From: an uncultured Desulfobacterales bacterium
Lineage (GTDB): Bacteria > Desulfobacterota > Desulfobacteria > Desulfobacterales > JAFDCJ01
Direction of reading: 5' to 3'
Length of the DNA: 7,355 nucleotides
Assembly (NCBI GenBank): GCA_945787595.1
Contig: CALZJV010000611.1
Coordinates: 1 to 7,355, forward strand
The first letter of the stretch is position 1. Every line of letters starts with the position of its first letter. The position numbers were made by a program, and so were the translations under genes. The notes under the pieces were generated by a model. That model was not told the DNA's origin. It saw nothing but the letters and a program-made list of their open reading frames with translations, and did no database searches. This document shows, one piece after another, positions 1-5,630 of this stretch.

Positions 1-78
1 TTCTTCGGGGTCCTTTGAATGTGAGATTGACTTGGCAACCCTTAGCATGGTCTCATAATTGATGACTTGTTTTTCCAT
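1..78 (-). CDS. GAF-like signalling protein, N-terminal 26 residues only (runs off left edge)
   Basis: The minus strand starts ATG at 78-76 behind a good ribosome binding site (AAGGAG at 91-86) and stays open to the window edge, giving MEKQVINYETMLRVAKSISH followed by SKDPEE. The pattern (Y/F-x-x-x-x-V-x-K-x-I-x-x-S-x-D-x-E-E) is the helical lead-in typical of small GAF-domain proteins. It also resembles residues 7-27 of the complete GAF protein at 292-858, so the two may be tandem paralogues. The GAF core lies outside the window, so the domain call is inferred from this lead-in and the neighbour alone. It is probably co-transcribed with 292-858, with the decayed receiver fragment between them. 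Confidence 0.6.
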   Translation of the reverse strand, partial: MEKQVINYETMLRVAKSISHSKDPEE

Positions 79-136
79 GATTATTCTCCTTTGATTATTT
101 ATGATGGATTTTAAGATTAGGTTAATCGAGTATTTC

Positions 137-274
137 CTAACTTTGGTAAATCAGATCCAAGGCATCTTCGCCCCTTTGCGCTACCATGACAAGGTAGCTC
201 TGTTGCTCCATCAGAAACTGGATGGGCGCCACGACACCCGATTCATTATCCACTATGAGACTTTTTTTTGGCAT
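137..274 (-). pseudogene. Truncated response-regulator receiver domain (remnant)
   Basis: Starting at ATG 274-272, the minus strand encodes 45 residues beginning MPKKSLIVDNESGVVAPIQF and ending in GEDALDLIYQS before TAG at 139-137. This is the first third of a CheY-like receiver: beta-1 (KKSLIVD), the acidic-pocket region (normally DDE, here DNE), alpha-1 (VVAPIQFLMEQ), beta-2 (YLVMVAQ) and the start of alpha-2 (GEDALDLI). The part with the phospho-acceptor Asp, the Thr/Ser and the Lys is missing, and no continuation is seen in the 58 bases before the next gene. It sits 17 bases after the stop of the GAF gene at 292-858 and has only a weak ribosome binding site. I read it as a gene broken by a 3' deletion. 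A deliberately short protein is possible but could not be phosphorylated normally. Confidence 0.7.
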
Positions 275-291
275 GAAAAGTAGCTTTCGCT

Positions 292-858
292 TTATACCTT
301 GCCATACTCGAACCATCGATGCGTCTCACCAATCAAATTCTCATGTTCAGCCTTAAGATGATCATACATCCTTGCATTATCGATAGCGATACCTCCCATA
401 TCCGCCAATCCAGAAATCAGCTCGTATTCATCATTTGAAAAATTTCGCTGCTCTGAAGTGTATATTCTAAGCACGCCTATTATTTGGCCCTTTACTGTTA
501 TTGGTACCGATAGTACAGAGGCAATGCCCTCCCTTTTGGCTTCTTCTGGGTACTGGACTCTTGTATCATTCGACATGTCAAGGATTAGAACTATTTGTCC
601 GCTTAATGTTTCTGCTATGCTTTTATCGGCATCCAAAGGACCCTTTCTTAAATAGGCCTCGCTCAGACCATGACTTGCGCTGACATCTAATTTATTCAGG
701 TTCTTATCCAAGAGAAAAATTGTACAAGCTTTAACATTGAGAAATTTTACAATATTTTCAGTAATCAGCATTAATACTTCTTTGAGATCCAAGCTGGAAT
801 TAATTACTTTACAAACATCTCTAAATAATTGGAAATATTTCAACTCATTGTTTTGCAT
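292..858 (-). CDS. GAF domain-containing sensory protein (stand-alone)
   Basis: This is a 188-residue soluble protein with no membrane segment. The start is ATG 858-856, directly after a strong AAAGGAGG site; the ATG 12 codons upstream has no such site and lies in the leader. After a short helix (residues 5-20) comes a single GAF domain, roughly residues 22-170, with the family landmarks LNVKACTIFLLD, the L-D-V-S-A-S-H-G-L strand, the SIAE-ETLSGQ-type helix, SVLSVPI, GVLRIYT, and a final helix FSNDEYELISGLADMGGIAIDNARMY. GAF domains bind small ligands such as cyclic nucleotides, haem or nitrogen compounds; the ligand cannot be told here. There is no kinase, GGDEF or HTH output domain, so it probably works by partner binding. 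It lies upstream of a broken receiver gene and a second GAF-like gene, and downstream of a sigma-70 promoter and a structured leader. Confidence 0.9.
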   Translation of the reverse strand: MQNNELKYFQLFRDVCKVINSSLDLKEVLMLITENIVKFLNVKACTIFLLDKNLNKLDVSASHGLSEAYLRKGPLDADKSIAETLSGQIVLILDMSNDTRVQYPEEAKREGIASVLSVPITVKGQIIGVLRIYTSEQRNFSNDEYELISGLADMGGIAIDNARMYDHLKAEHENLIGETHRWFEYGKV

Positions 859-938
859 ACGATCCTCCTTTCCCCCAATAAAAAAGCCAAGCAACCAATA
901 ACAGGCGACTCGGCAATTTTATTTAAGACATACTGCAT
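840..938 (-). other. Possible 32-codon leader ORF overlapping the GAF start
   Basis: ATG at 938-936 follows GGAGG (952-948) at a 9-base spacing. The frame stays open for 32 codons (MQYVLNKIAESPVIGCLAFL, then LGERRIVCKTMS) to TGA at 842-840, overlapping the first codons of the GAF gene in another frame. It runs straight through the terminator-like hairpin at 880-914, so translation of it could affect that hairpin. I recognise no family, and the length is compatible with chance. Confidence 0.25.
880..914 (-). terminator. Terminator-like hairpin in the leader of the GAF gene (candidate attenuator)
   Basis: Read on the minus strand, GCCGAG (914-909) can pair with CTTGGC (891-886), with one G-U pair and further pairing possible inside the loop. 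Six T residues follow (885-880). It lies between the sigma-70 promoter and the ribosome binding site of the GAF gene, so it would stop the transcript before that gene unless it is prevented from folding. The stem is only 6 bp with a 17-base loop, so its strength is moderate. Confidence 0.45.
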
Positions 939-941
939 GTT

Positions 942-977
942 ACCCATCCTCCCCAAGACGGGTGTTGCGTTGTCTTG
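942..977 (-). promoter_or_regulatory. Two mutually exclusive hairpins in the GAF leader
   Basis: On the minus strand, CAAGAC (977-972) can pair with GTCTTG (959-954) around a 12-base loop. Alternatively ACCCGTC (963-957) can pair with GATGGGT (948-942), with one G-U pair, placing most of the GGAGG of the candidate leader ORF in the loop. The two stems share bases 957-959, so only one can form at a time. Together with the downstream terminator-like hairpin this resembles a switching leader. It matches no riboswitch class that I recognise. Confidence 0.35.
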
Positions 978-1023
978 TACTTATAATTTATCTATAAAAA
1001 TTTTTAATTAAAATGATGATTGC

Positions 1024-1052
1024 AATATATAAGAAATATTCAAGTCGGTCAA
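1024..1052 (-). promoter_or_regulatory. Sigma-70 promoter for the GAF operon
   Basis: On the minus strand TTGACC (1052-1047) and TATATT (1029-1024) are separated by exactly 17 bases. Transcription would start near 1017, giving a leader of about 160 bases before the GAF start at 858. This is the only clear non-sigma-54 promoter in the window. Confidence 0.65.
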
Positions 1053-1212
1053 CGATTAAAATATTGCTAATAATAATTTATAGTTATGTATAAAGTTATA
1101 TAGATTCTGGCTTTTTATTGAGATCACCTCAGTTTAAAGAAAGGCTGTGATACCTAATGTCGCAGAATGAGATTTGGGACAGTCAATTGAAAATGATTCA
1201 GCCGGAATGGCC

Positions 1213-1235
1213 GATTTAGAAAAATTTCGAAATTC
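1213..1235. promoter_or_regulatory. Putative enhancer (upstream activator) site for the ABM gene
   Basis: The minus strand of this block contains GAAATTTTTCTAAAT, a 15-base exact match to the element at 5631-5653; a close copy is also at 6995-7017. It holds the 12-base perfect palindrome AATTTCGAAATT (1223-1234). It ends 110 bases before the sigma-54 promoter at 1346, a typical distance for an enhancer-binding protein. A weaker relative (ATTCTTCTAAATTTT) follows at about 1253-1267. Confidence 0.55.
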
Positions 1236-1304
1236 TACAAAAGAAAATTCTATATTCTTCTAAATTTTTTGTTTTGGCGACTGTCATAATGGTTAATATA
1301 AAAG

Positions 1305-1317
1305 TAACATATTGATA
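1305..1317 (-). promoter_or_regulatory. Putative IHF binding site
   Basis: The minus strand reads TATCAATATGTTA, a full match to the IHF consensus WATCAANNNNTTR. It lies between the putative enhancer (1213-1235) and the sigma-54 promoter (1346-1361), where IHF bending would bring the bound activator to the polymerase. The consensus is short and the region AT-rich, so a chance match is possible. Confidence 0.5.
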
Positions 1318-1345
1318 TTGTAGGAATTATATTTTTACTCAGTTA

Positions 1346-1361
1346 TGGCATGCTAATTGCT
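1346..1361 (+). promoter_or_regulatory. Sigma-54 promoter for the ABM-domain gene
   Basis: TGGCATG-CTAA-TTGCT matches the -24/-12 consensus (TGGCAYR-N4-TTGCW) at every fixed position, with GG (1347-1348) and GC (1359-1360) correctly spaced. Transcription would start near 1372, about 50 bases before the ABM start codon at 1421. Confidence 0.85.
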
Positions 1362-1420
1362 GATAAAAAATACCAGCGGTGACGTGCGTGTTCAGCAAAA
1401 CAGCATGAAAGGAGGACAAA

Positions 1421-1714
1421 ATGTCTGTTTACGTTATGAGTATACGGAAATTCCAAATTGAGGAGACCGAAAAACTGATTTCGCTTCTTGCGGAATTAAG
1501 CACCCGTGCAAAAGAACAACCGGGTCATATTTCTCGCGATATATTAAGAAGCCTTGATAATCAGGGAGAATACCTCGTCAGAGGCGAATGGGAGACGGTT
1601 GAGTACTGGGATAAATGGCTGCACAGCAAAGAAAGAAGGGATATTCAGGGCAAAATAGATTCTCTCATCGGAGAAAAAACCTTTTTCGAAGTTTTTGAGC
1701 CCGTGAGCCATTGA
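1421..1714 (+). CDS. ABM-domain protein (antibiotic biosynthesis monooxygenase / YgiN-like fold)
   Basis: This encodes 97 residues and starts at ATG 1421 behind AAAGGAGG, seven bases upstream; an in-frame ATG five codons later has no such site. The sequence is one ferredoxin-like alpha+beta ABM unit: beta-1 (VYVMSIRKF), alpha-1 (ETEKLISLLAELSTRAKEQPGH), a central strand pair (ISRDILRSLDN and GEYLVRGEWE), alpha-2 (VEYWDKWLHSKERRDIQGKIDSLI), and a last strand EKTFFEVFEPV. The family covers dimeric cofactor-free monooxygenases and haem-degrading enzymes, but many members are of unknown function and I see no residue set that fixes a substrate. It is the only plus-strand gene and stands alone, with its own sigma-54 promoter, putative IHF site and enhancer, so it is probably induced under a specific condition. 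A role in stress or redox metabolism is inference. Confidence 0.85.
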   Translation: MSVYVMSIRKFQIEETEKLISLLAELSTRAKEQPGHISRDILRSLDNQGEYLVRGEWETVEYWDKWLHSKERRDIQGKIDSLIGEKTFFEVFEPVSH

Positions 1715-1775
1715 TTCAAGATTTTGTTTAAATATTTGGCAGTCATGATTACCTCTAGCGTTTGATCGACTTTTT

Positions 1776-1865
1776 TCTCTCATCCCGCCGCCATAGGCGG
1801 GACAGAGCTCACAGAGATTTTTTCTCTGTGGACTCTGTGAGTTCCATGATAAACGGAATGAGAGA
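1776..1865. repeat. Nested inverted-repeat element between convergent genes
   Basis: The outer arms TCTCTCAT (1776-1783) and ATGAGAGA (1858-1865) are perfect inverted repeats, with CC/GG pairing continuing just inside after one mismatch. Within them lie a GC-rich hairpin (TCCCGCC 1783-1789 with GGCGGGA 1796-1802) and a three-part repeat. In the latter, CACAGAGA (1810-1817) can pair with TCTCTGTG (1823-1830), or CTCACAGAG (1808-1816) with CTCTGTGAG (1833-1841). It may act as a bidirectional terminator for the genes on either side, or be a small mobile or degenerate intergenic element. Confidence 0.6.
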
Positions 1866-1869
1866 TTTA

Positions 1870-1889
1870 ATGGCCCACGATAGGGCCAT
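1870..1889 (-). terminator. Hairpin after the small membrane-protein gene
   Basis: ATGGCCC (1870-1876) and GGGCCAT (1883-1889) form a 7-bp perfect stem with a 6-base loop, nine bases past the stop of the gene at 1899-2090. On the minus strand it is followed by TAAATC rather than a long T run, so it is a weak or Rho-assisted terminator at best. It could serve the plus-strand ABM transcript as well. Confidence 0.45.
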
Positions 1890-1898
1890 ACCCCAAAT

Positions 1899-2090
1899 TT
1901 ATATTAGATAGAGAATTAGCACCAATAAAATTACCGCTGTCCCCATGACAAACGAATTTGTGACGCTATCATGTAACACGCTGAACGCGATGCTCCCATT
2001 CTGTGCTTTGGAACGATAGCGCCATTTTGCAAAAGAAAAAATCGAAAATAGCCAAATTACGACAATGGATAGTATTAATAAAATATTCAT
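1899..2090 (-). CDS. Small two-helix membrane protein, unknown function
   Basis: This encodes 63 residues, with ATG at 2090-2088 behind a strong AAGGAGGT site. Two hydrophobic segments are clear: residues 2-21 (NILLILSIVVIWLFSIFSFA) and roughly 48-63 (VMGTAVILLVLILYLI, running to the C-terminus). A positively charged loop (KWRYRSK, residues 22-28) follows the first helix, which suggests both ends face outside or periplasm and the loop lies in the cytoplasm. I do not recognise a family. It lies 116 bases downstream of the FAD/NAD oxidoreductase on the same strand, separated by a hairpin (2114-2143), so it may be the last gene of that operon or a separate unit. The strong ribosome site and clean hydrophobic pattern argue that it is real. 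Confidence 0.75.
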   Translation of the reverse strand: MNILLILSIVVIWLFSIFSFAKWRYRSKAQNGSIAFSVLHDSVTNSFVMGTAVILLVLILYLI

Positions 2091-2113
2091 AGCATTACCT
2101 CCTTGATAAAATA

Positions 2114-2143
2114 GGCGAGTCGAATCCGGGTTCTCGACTCGTC
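2114..2143. terminator. 10-bp hairpin between oxidoreductase and mini membrane protein
   Basis: CGAGTCGA (2116-2123) and TCGACTCG (2134-2141) are perfect inverted repeats, extended by G-T and G-C pairs to a 10-bp stem with a 10-base loop. On the minus strand it is followed by CTATTTTAT, a poor T run. It is either a terminator after the oxidoreductase or a stable 5' structure just ahead of the ribosome site of the membrane-protein gene; I cannot decide which. Confidence 0.45.
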
Positions 2144-2206
2144 CCTTTATATTTTAAACATATTTAACTTCAGTAAGAGACAAAAGACACCCACCCATAG
2201 TTATAA

Positions 2207-3589
2207 TCAAGCGACCTTTTTTAGTTGGGGTGGTTCAATAACTATGGTGCGCAATTTTGCCAGAGCCTGATGAGCCGCATTTATCAGCGGATGCACTGTG
2301 GGGGCGGATGTCAGCAACGGATGGGTGGCAATTTGCAGCATGTCAAGCTCTCTAACAGTTACTTTCCTTTGAATCGCGAGTGCGATCATGTTAATAAGCT
2401 CACCTGCCGAAGGCCCACCGGATACCTGACCGCCGAGAATAATACCCGATCTGTCTGCGAAGACCAGCTTGACTTTTAGTTCACTGGCTCCGGGAAGCAT
2501 GCCCGGATGGCGATCAGGAGCAACGGCAGTGGCCGTCACATATCGAAATCCTTCTTTTTGACAAGCACGGCAAGTCATCCCGGCGCTGGCAAAGGAAACA
2601 CCGCCTATTTTTGTGGAAAAAGCGGCGATGGTCCCTTGAATTTGATGCAGCACACGAATACCGTAAATATTCGTTCCTGCATTACGGGCTTCGGCTGTTG
2701 CGGTGGAGGCCAGCCATACCGGGGCGGCTTTGCGTGTAAAGAAATCCCGCTTAACAGCGCAGTCACCGACTGCAAATACATCCTCAGCGTCCGTTCGCAT
2801 ATACTCATCAACCCAGATGGACCCATTCTCAACTAGTCGCAGGCCGGCCTTCTGAGCTAAATCGTTTGCCGGTTTCGCGCCAATGCTCACCAACACCATA
2901 TCAGCCTTAATCTTTCTCCTGTTTTCCAAGGTTACAGACTCAACCTGGCTTTTGCCATCAATTGATGCAACTCGATTTCCGCAATGGGTATGGATACCTT
3001 TAGAGCCCAGCACTGTGGCCACTTCATCACAGATTTCATCGTCAAACGCGGTAACCAGCATCTTTGGCATAATTTCAATCAAATGGACGTCGGTTTTGAA
3101 CCCATGCGATAGTTCATCTGCAAATTCAGCGCCAATAAAACCGCCGCCAATTATTGCCACACGCTTGGCCGTGTGCACTGTCTTTCGGAGCTCGGTCATG
3201 GCCGACATGCTCTTGCGAATAGTGAAGACGCCTTCTTTCTCAATCCCTGGGATTGGCGGCAGAATCGGTTCCGTTCCGGTTGCCAAAACAAGTCGCTCAT
3301 AGTTTAAAACCTGACCGGATTCCAATGTTACCGAATGTGCTTTGGGTTTAAAAGAAACTGCCTTGCCCACAATGATTTCAACCCCTGCCTTTTCCAACGG
3401 CAGATTTCCCATTGCATTCTGCTTTGGATCTGAGAGGGTATGCATCATATATGGAATAGCGCAAGGGATTACCCCATCCCCAATTTCCTTTATGACACAT
3501 ACCGATTTTTCAGGATAAACACTTTTAGCGGTCAGTGCTGTTATGATACCGGCCGGGCCACCTCCTATTACGATTACATTAATGTTCAC
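2207..3589 (-). CDS. FAD/NAD(P)-dependent pyridine nucleotide-disulfide oxidoreductase, CoA-disulfide reductase / NADH oxidase type
   Basis: I place the start at GTG 3589-3587 because AAGGAGG lies five bases upstream; the ATG 11 codons earlier reads through that site. The product has 460 residues. It shows an FAD-binding GGGPAG (9-14), a single redox Cys43 in PCAIPY, an ATGTEP loop (103-108), an NAD(P)-binding GGGFIG (148-153), the second FAD motif AVGDC (273-277) and a C-terminal dimerisation domain. Cys43 at this position is the hallmark of CoA-disulfide reductases, NADH oxidases/peroxidases and persulfide reductases, which reduce thiol or oxygen species via Cys-SOH or a mixed disulfide. 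The C-terminal domain has an extra CRAC pair (Cys340 and Cys343) and ends its active-site region with THPLLTSAP rather than the YAPPFS of classic CoA reductases, so the substrate is uncertain. It follows the CBS and Usp genes on the same strand after a 257-base repeat-filled gap. Confidence 0.9.
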   Translation of the reverse strand: MNINVIVIGGGPAGIITALTAKSVYPEKSVCVIKEIGDGVIPCAIPYMMHTLSDPKQNAMGNLPLEKAGVEIIVGKAVSFKPKAHSVTLESGQVLNYERLVLATGTEPILPPIPGIEKEGVFTIRKSMSAMTELRKTVHTAKRVAIIGGGFIGAEFADELSHGFKTDVHLIEIMPKMLVTAFDDEICDEVATVLGSKGIHTHCGNRVASIDGKSQVESVTLENRRKIKADMVLVSIGAKPANDLAQKAGLRLVENGSIWVDEYMRTDAEDVFAVGDCAVKRDFFTRKAAPVWLASTATAEARNAGTNIYGIRVLHQIQGTIAAFSTKIGGVSFASAGMTCRACQKEGFRYVTATAVAPDRHPGMLPGASELKVKLVFADRSGIILGGQVSGGPSAGELINMIALAIQRKVTVRELDMLQIATHPLLTSAPTVHPLINAAHQALAKLRTIVIEPPQLKKVA

Positions 3590-3629
3590 TTTTACCTCCT
3601 TACAGACTTTGTATCTCCACAACTACTAT

Positions 3630-3791
3630 CAGAGGACAGAAAACAGAGGTCAGATGACAGAAATTGGAAGTCGGAAAATATCAATCAATCCCATACGCTT
3701 TACCTTATGCCCTCTACCTTCAACACTATGCTTCGCGCCTTATGCCCTGCGCCTTGAGCCCTATGCCTTAAATCCTCGACCTTCTACCTCG
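3630..3791. repeat. Degenerate short-period repeat tracts
   Basis: Two low-complexity stretches fill the gap between the Usp and oxidoreductase genes. At 3630-3661 units of the type CAGAGGACAGA / CAGAGGTCAGATGACAGA repeat. At 3691-3791 units of the type CTTATGCCCTGCGCCTTGAG, CCTATGCCTTAA and CCTTCTACC repeat with much variation. No reading frame looks protein-like here, and I see no promoter in it. Tracts like this recur between genes in some Desulfobacterota genomes, as far as I recall; that is memory, not a search. Confidence 0.6.
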
Positions 3792-3846
3792 TTCGCTCCA
3801 ACTTTCCAGCATCCGATGCGGCTCAATTAACTCGCAACACGCTCGC

Positions 3847-4755
3847 CTACCGTATCACCCAAACCGTCCTATCCCTGGCCATATGGATGACTTTGTTTGT
3901 TACACGACCGATGAAAAATCCCATGACGATGGTTCCGATATTCTCTTGTTTGGCCTTGTCGGCGATTGCTCCAGCGCGGGATATCGCTTTCGCGGTAATT
4001 TGGGTTGAAACCTTATTGGCTTTAAAACCCGCCTTAATCAATGCAGTTTGGGCTGCAGTTAATAATGATGCCATCTCTTTGCGAACGAATTTAGAATACT
4101 CTTTCGGGGATAATATTTGTTGATGTTCCGGTAGTCCGTCCCCATTGCTCCGGATTACGTGAAACAAACTGACCTCATAATCTAATCCCCCCAATAAAGA
4201 GCCGACAAAACCTACGATCCTCGCGGCATTCTCTGATCCGTCAAAGGCCAATAGGATTTTTTTATTCTGCGTCCGTTTCCCAACCAATATAAGCGGTATA
4301 AAGGTAAGTTTCTCTATCAATTTGGCGGCCACACTTCCAAGAACTATTCCCCTCAATCCTGTCAGTCCGCGTCGTCGGGTCACCACTGCAACGTAACCGT
4401 TGCGGGCCTCGCGAATAATGTCCCTAGCAATTCCCTTTTTTCTATTTTGAATTTTTGTGATTATGGATTCTGACGAGAAACCTGCTTTCAGCAGGAATTG
4501 TCTGGCTTGCTCCATAAATTGTTCGATGCGCTTTCGTTGTTGAACTTCCCATGACTTGACCTGCCTGACGGTTGAAGTACTTCTGGGATCTTTTTCCAGG
4601 TCCCAATATCCTTCTGGTACTGAGCTGAAGACGTGGAATAAAACGATATCCACATTGAGAAATGCTTCACTTCTTGCAACATATCTAACCGTGTTCAAAC
4701 CGCGATCCGAACCGTCCACAGGCACCAGGATTTTCTTCTTTTTCGCTTTTTTCAT
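3847..4755 (-). CDS. Tandem universal stress protein (two UspA domains)
   Basis: I choose ATG 4755-4753 (MKKAKKKKILVPVDGS), with AAAGGGA seven bases upstream. An alternative ATG at 4782 overlaps the stop of the CBS gene as TAATG and would add nine residues. The product has 302 residues and two Usp domains: residues 8-158 from KILVPVDGSDRG through LFHVFSS to the LTFIPLILVGK strand, and about 164-302 starting KKILLAFDGSENAAR. The first domain has a near-complete ATP-binding loop (RRRGLTGLRGIVLGS), but its first Gly is replaced by Arg. The second has no such loop (MGFFIGRVTNKVI) and so probably does not bind ATP. Tandem Usps are cytoplasmic proteins for survival under starvation, redox or energy stress. 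The tight link to the CBS-ACT gene indicates one transcript under the sigma-54 promoter at 5537. Confidence 0.92.
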   Translation of the reverse strand: MKKAKKKKILVPVDGSDRGLNTVRYVARSEAFLNVDIVLFHVFSSVPEGYWDLEKDPRSTSTVRQVKSWEVQQRKRIEQFMEQARQFLLKAGFSSESIITKIQNRKKGIARDIIREARNGYVAVVTRRRGLTGLRGIVLGSVAAKLIEKLTFIPLILVGKRTQNKKILLAFDGSENAARIVGFVGSLLGGLDYEVSLFHVIRSNGDGLPEHQQILSPKEYSKFVRKEMASLLTAAQTALIKAGFKANKVSTQITAKAISRAGAIADKAKQENIGTIVMGFFIGRVTNKVIHMARDRTVWVIR

Positions 4756-4781
4756 TGTTAAATCCCTTTCTTGGATGGTCA

Positions 4782-5474
4782 TTAGTCAATTTTCTCTGCA
4801 AATATCTCTCTATTATTTTCACGGCGATCCACCATGTAATGCAAAGTGGCTTTTGTGCTCAGATCCTGAATCAGCTTTTGAAGTTTGGAACGTTCAATGC
4901 TGTGCATGCGAATGTACACCTTGCGATAGCCTTCCGGTACATCGGCATAGGAAGTCAAGATGCTGACCATACGCCCCCCATAAAAGCGGATGACATCGGC
5001 AACTTCCTTAATTGATCCCGGTCTGTCTTCCACCTGAATACCAAACTGAATTCCCCCGTTGCCTACCCCTGTCAGCGAAATGAGAACTCTGAACAAATCG
5101 GTTTGGGTTATGGTACCAACAAGCTGCCCGTCGGCATCGACAACAGGTGCACCGGATATTTTATTTTTCTGAAGCACCTGGGCGGTTTCTTCCACAGTGT
5201 AATCCGGAGGCACCGTGATCACATCTCTGGTCATGATGTCTTTTACTTTGATCCTTGTCAGGAGATACAAAAGTTCATGGACTTCCAATGTGGTGGCGTC
5301 GGATGCCGAGGCTTTTTTCAGATCACGATCCGTCACGATTCCAATGAGCTTTCCTTTTTTCATCACTGGCAGCATACGGATGTCATGCTCCTTTAAATGC
5401 TTCATCGCATCCTGCATCGAATCGTTTGCATCGACTGTGATAACATTTTTGCTCATCCAATTTTTTACTAACAT
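4782..5474 (-). CDS. CBS-CBS-ACT domain protein, AcuB-like
   Basis: The start is ATG 5474-5472 (MLVKNWMSKNVITVDANDSM), with AGGGGGAT about eight bases upstream. The frame stays open 42 codons further upstream, but that part covers the sigma-54 promoter and looks non-coding. The product has 230 residues. CBS1 runs about 6-65 (NWMSKNVITV to LIGIVTDRDL) and CBS2 about 78-138 (VKDIMTRDVITVPPD to LVGTITQTDLF). An ACT domain follows, about 145-215 (FGIQVEDRPGSIKEVADVIRFYGG onward). This order is that of Bacillus AcuB, but I see no acetoin genes here, so I give no symbol. CBS pairs (Bateman modules) bind AMP/ATP or related nucleotides, and ACT domains usually bind amino acids, so it is probably a cytoplasmic energy and metabolite sensor. 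Its TAA overlaps an alternative ATG of the Usp gene by one base. It is the first gene after the promoter at 5537-5552. Confidence 0.92.
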   Translation of the reverse strand: MLVKNWMSKNVITVDANDSMQDAMKHLKEHDIRMLPVMKKGKLIGIVTDRDLKKASASDATTLEVHELLYLLTRIKVKDIMTRDVITVPPDYTVEETAQVLQKNKISGAPVVDADGQLVGTITQTDLFRVLISLTGVGNGGIQFGIQVEDRPGSIKEVADVIRFYGGRMVSILTSYADVPEGYRKVYIRMHSIERSKLQKLIQDLSTKATLHYMVDRRENNREIFAEKID

Positions 5475-5536
5475 GCTTTGATCCCCCTTTTTATTATAAC
5501 TACATAACAAAATCTTCGCCTTGTTAACTTGATAAG

Positions 5537-5552
5537 AGCACAAGTCATGCCA
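5537..5552 (-). promoter_or_regulatory. Sigma-54 promoter for the CBS-ACT / Usp unit
   Basis: The minus strand reads TGGCATG-ACTT-GTGCT, with GG and GC at the correct -24/-12 spacing; only one position of the TTGC box differs from consensus (G for T). Transcription would start near 5526, about 50 bases before the start codon at 5474, the same arrangement as at the ABM gene. Confidence 0.75.
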
Positions 5553-5630
5553 ATTTGATGGGTTTTTATTTATAAATAAATTCAACATATTAGAGCACAT
5601 TGAATAGAATTTTTACTTTCATAGCATCAA

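Noticed and set aside
101..283. 60-residue plus-strand frame
   Set aside because: It is antisense to the receiver remnant and has no ribosome site; the minus strand has clear receiver homology.
915..1000. c-di-GMP (GEMM) riboswitch in the GAF leader
   Set aside because: Fragments such as GGGTAAC look suggestive, but the conserved GEMM core and its paired stems are absent.
1157..1219. 20-codon plus-strand ORF (MSQNEIWDSQLKMIQPEWPI)
   Set aside because: It is very short, with only a distant purine-rich stretch for a ribosome site, and it runs into the enhancer element; not enough to call a gene.
1178..1285. Inverted repeat GACAGTC (1178-1184) / GACTGTC (1279-1285) flanking the enhancer
   Set aside because: Seven bases over about 100 bases is expected by chance, and there is no second copy at the other two promoters.
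2114..2143. Possible tRNA T-arm (CGAATCCGGGTTC-like sequence)
   Set aside because: There is only a simple hairpin; no acceptor stem, D-arm or anticodon arm can be built around it.
2883..3302. 139-residue plus-strand frame and other plus-strand frames across 2207-3622
   Set aside because: They are shadows of the well-supported oxidoreductase gene, with no ribosome site and low-complexity translations.
3630..3791. CRISPR-like array
   Set aside because: The units are irregular in length and sequence, with no constant repeat or spacer structure.
5475..5600. N-terminal 42-residue extension of the CBS protein
   Set aside because: It would place coding sequence over the sigma-54 promoter; the internal ATG at 5474 has a ribosome site and begins at the usual family N-terminus.
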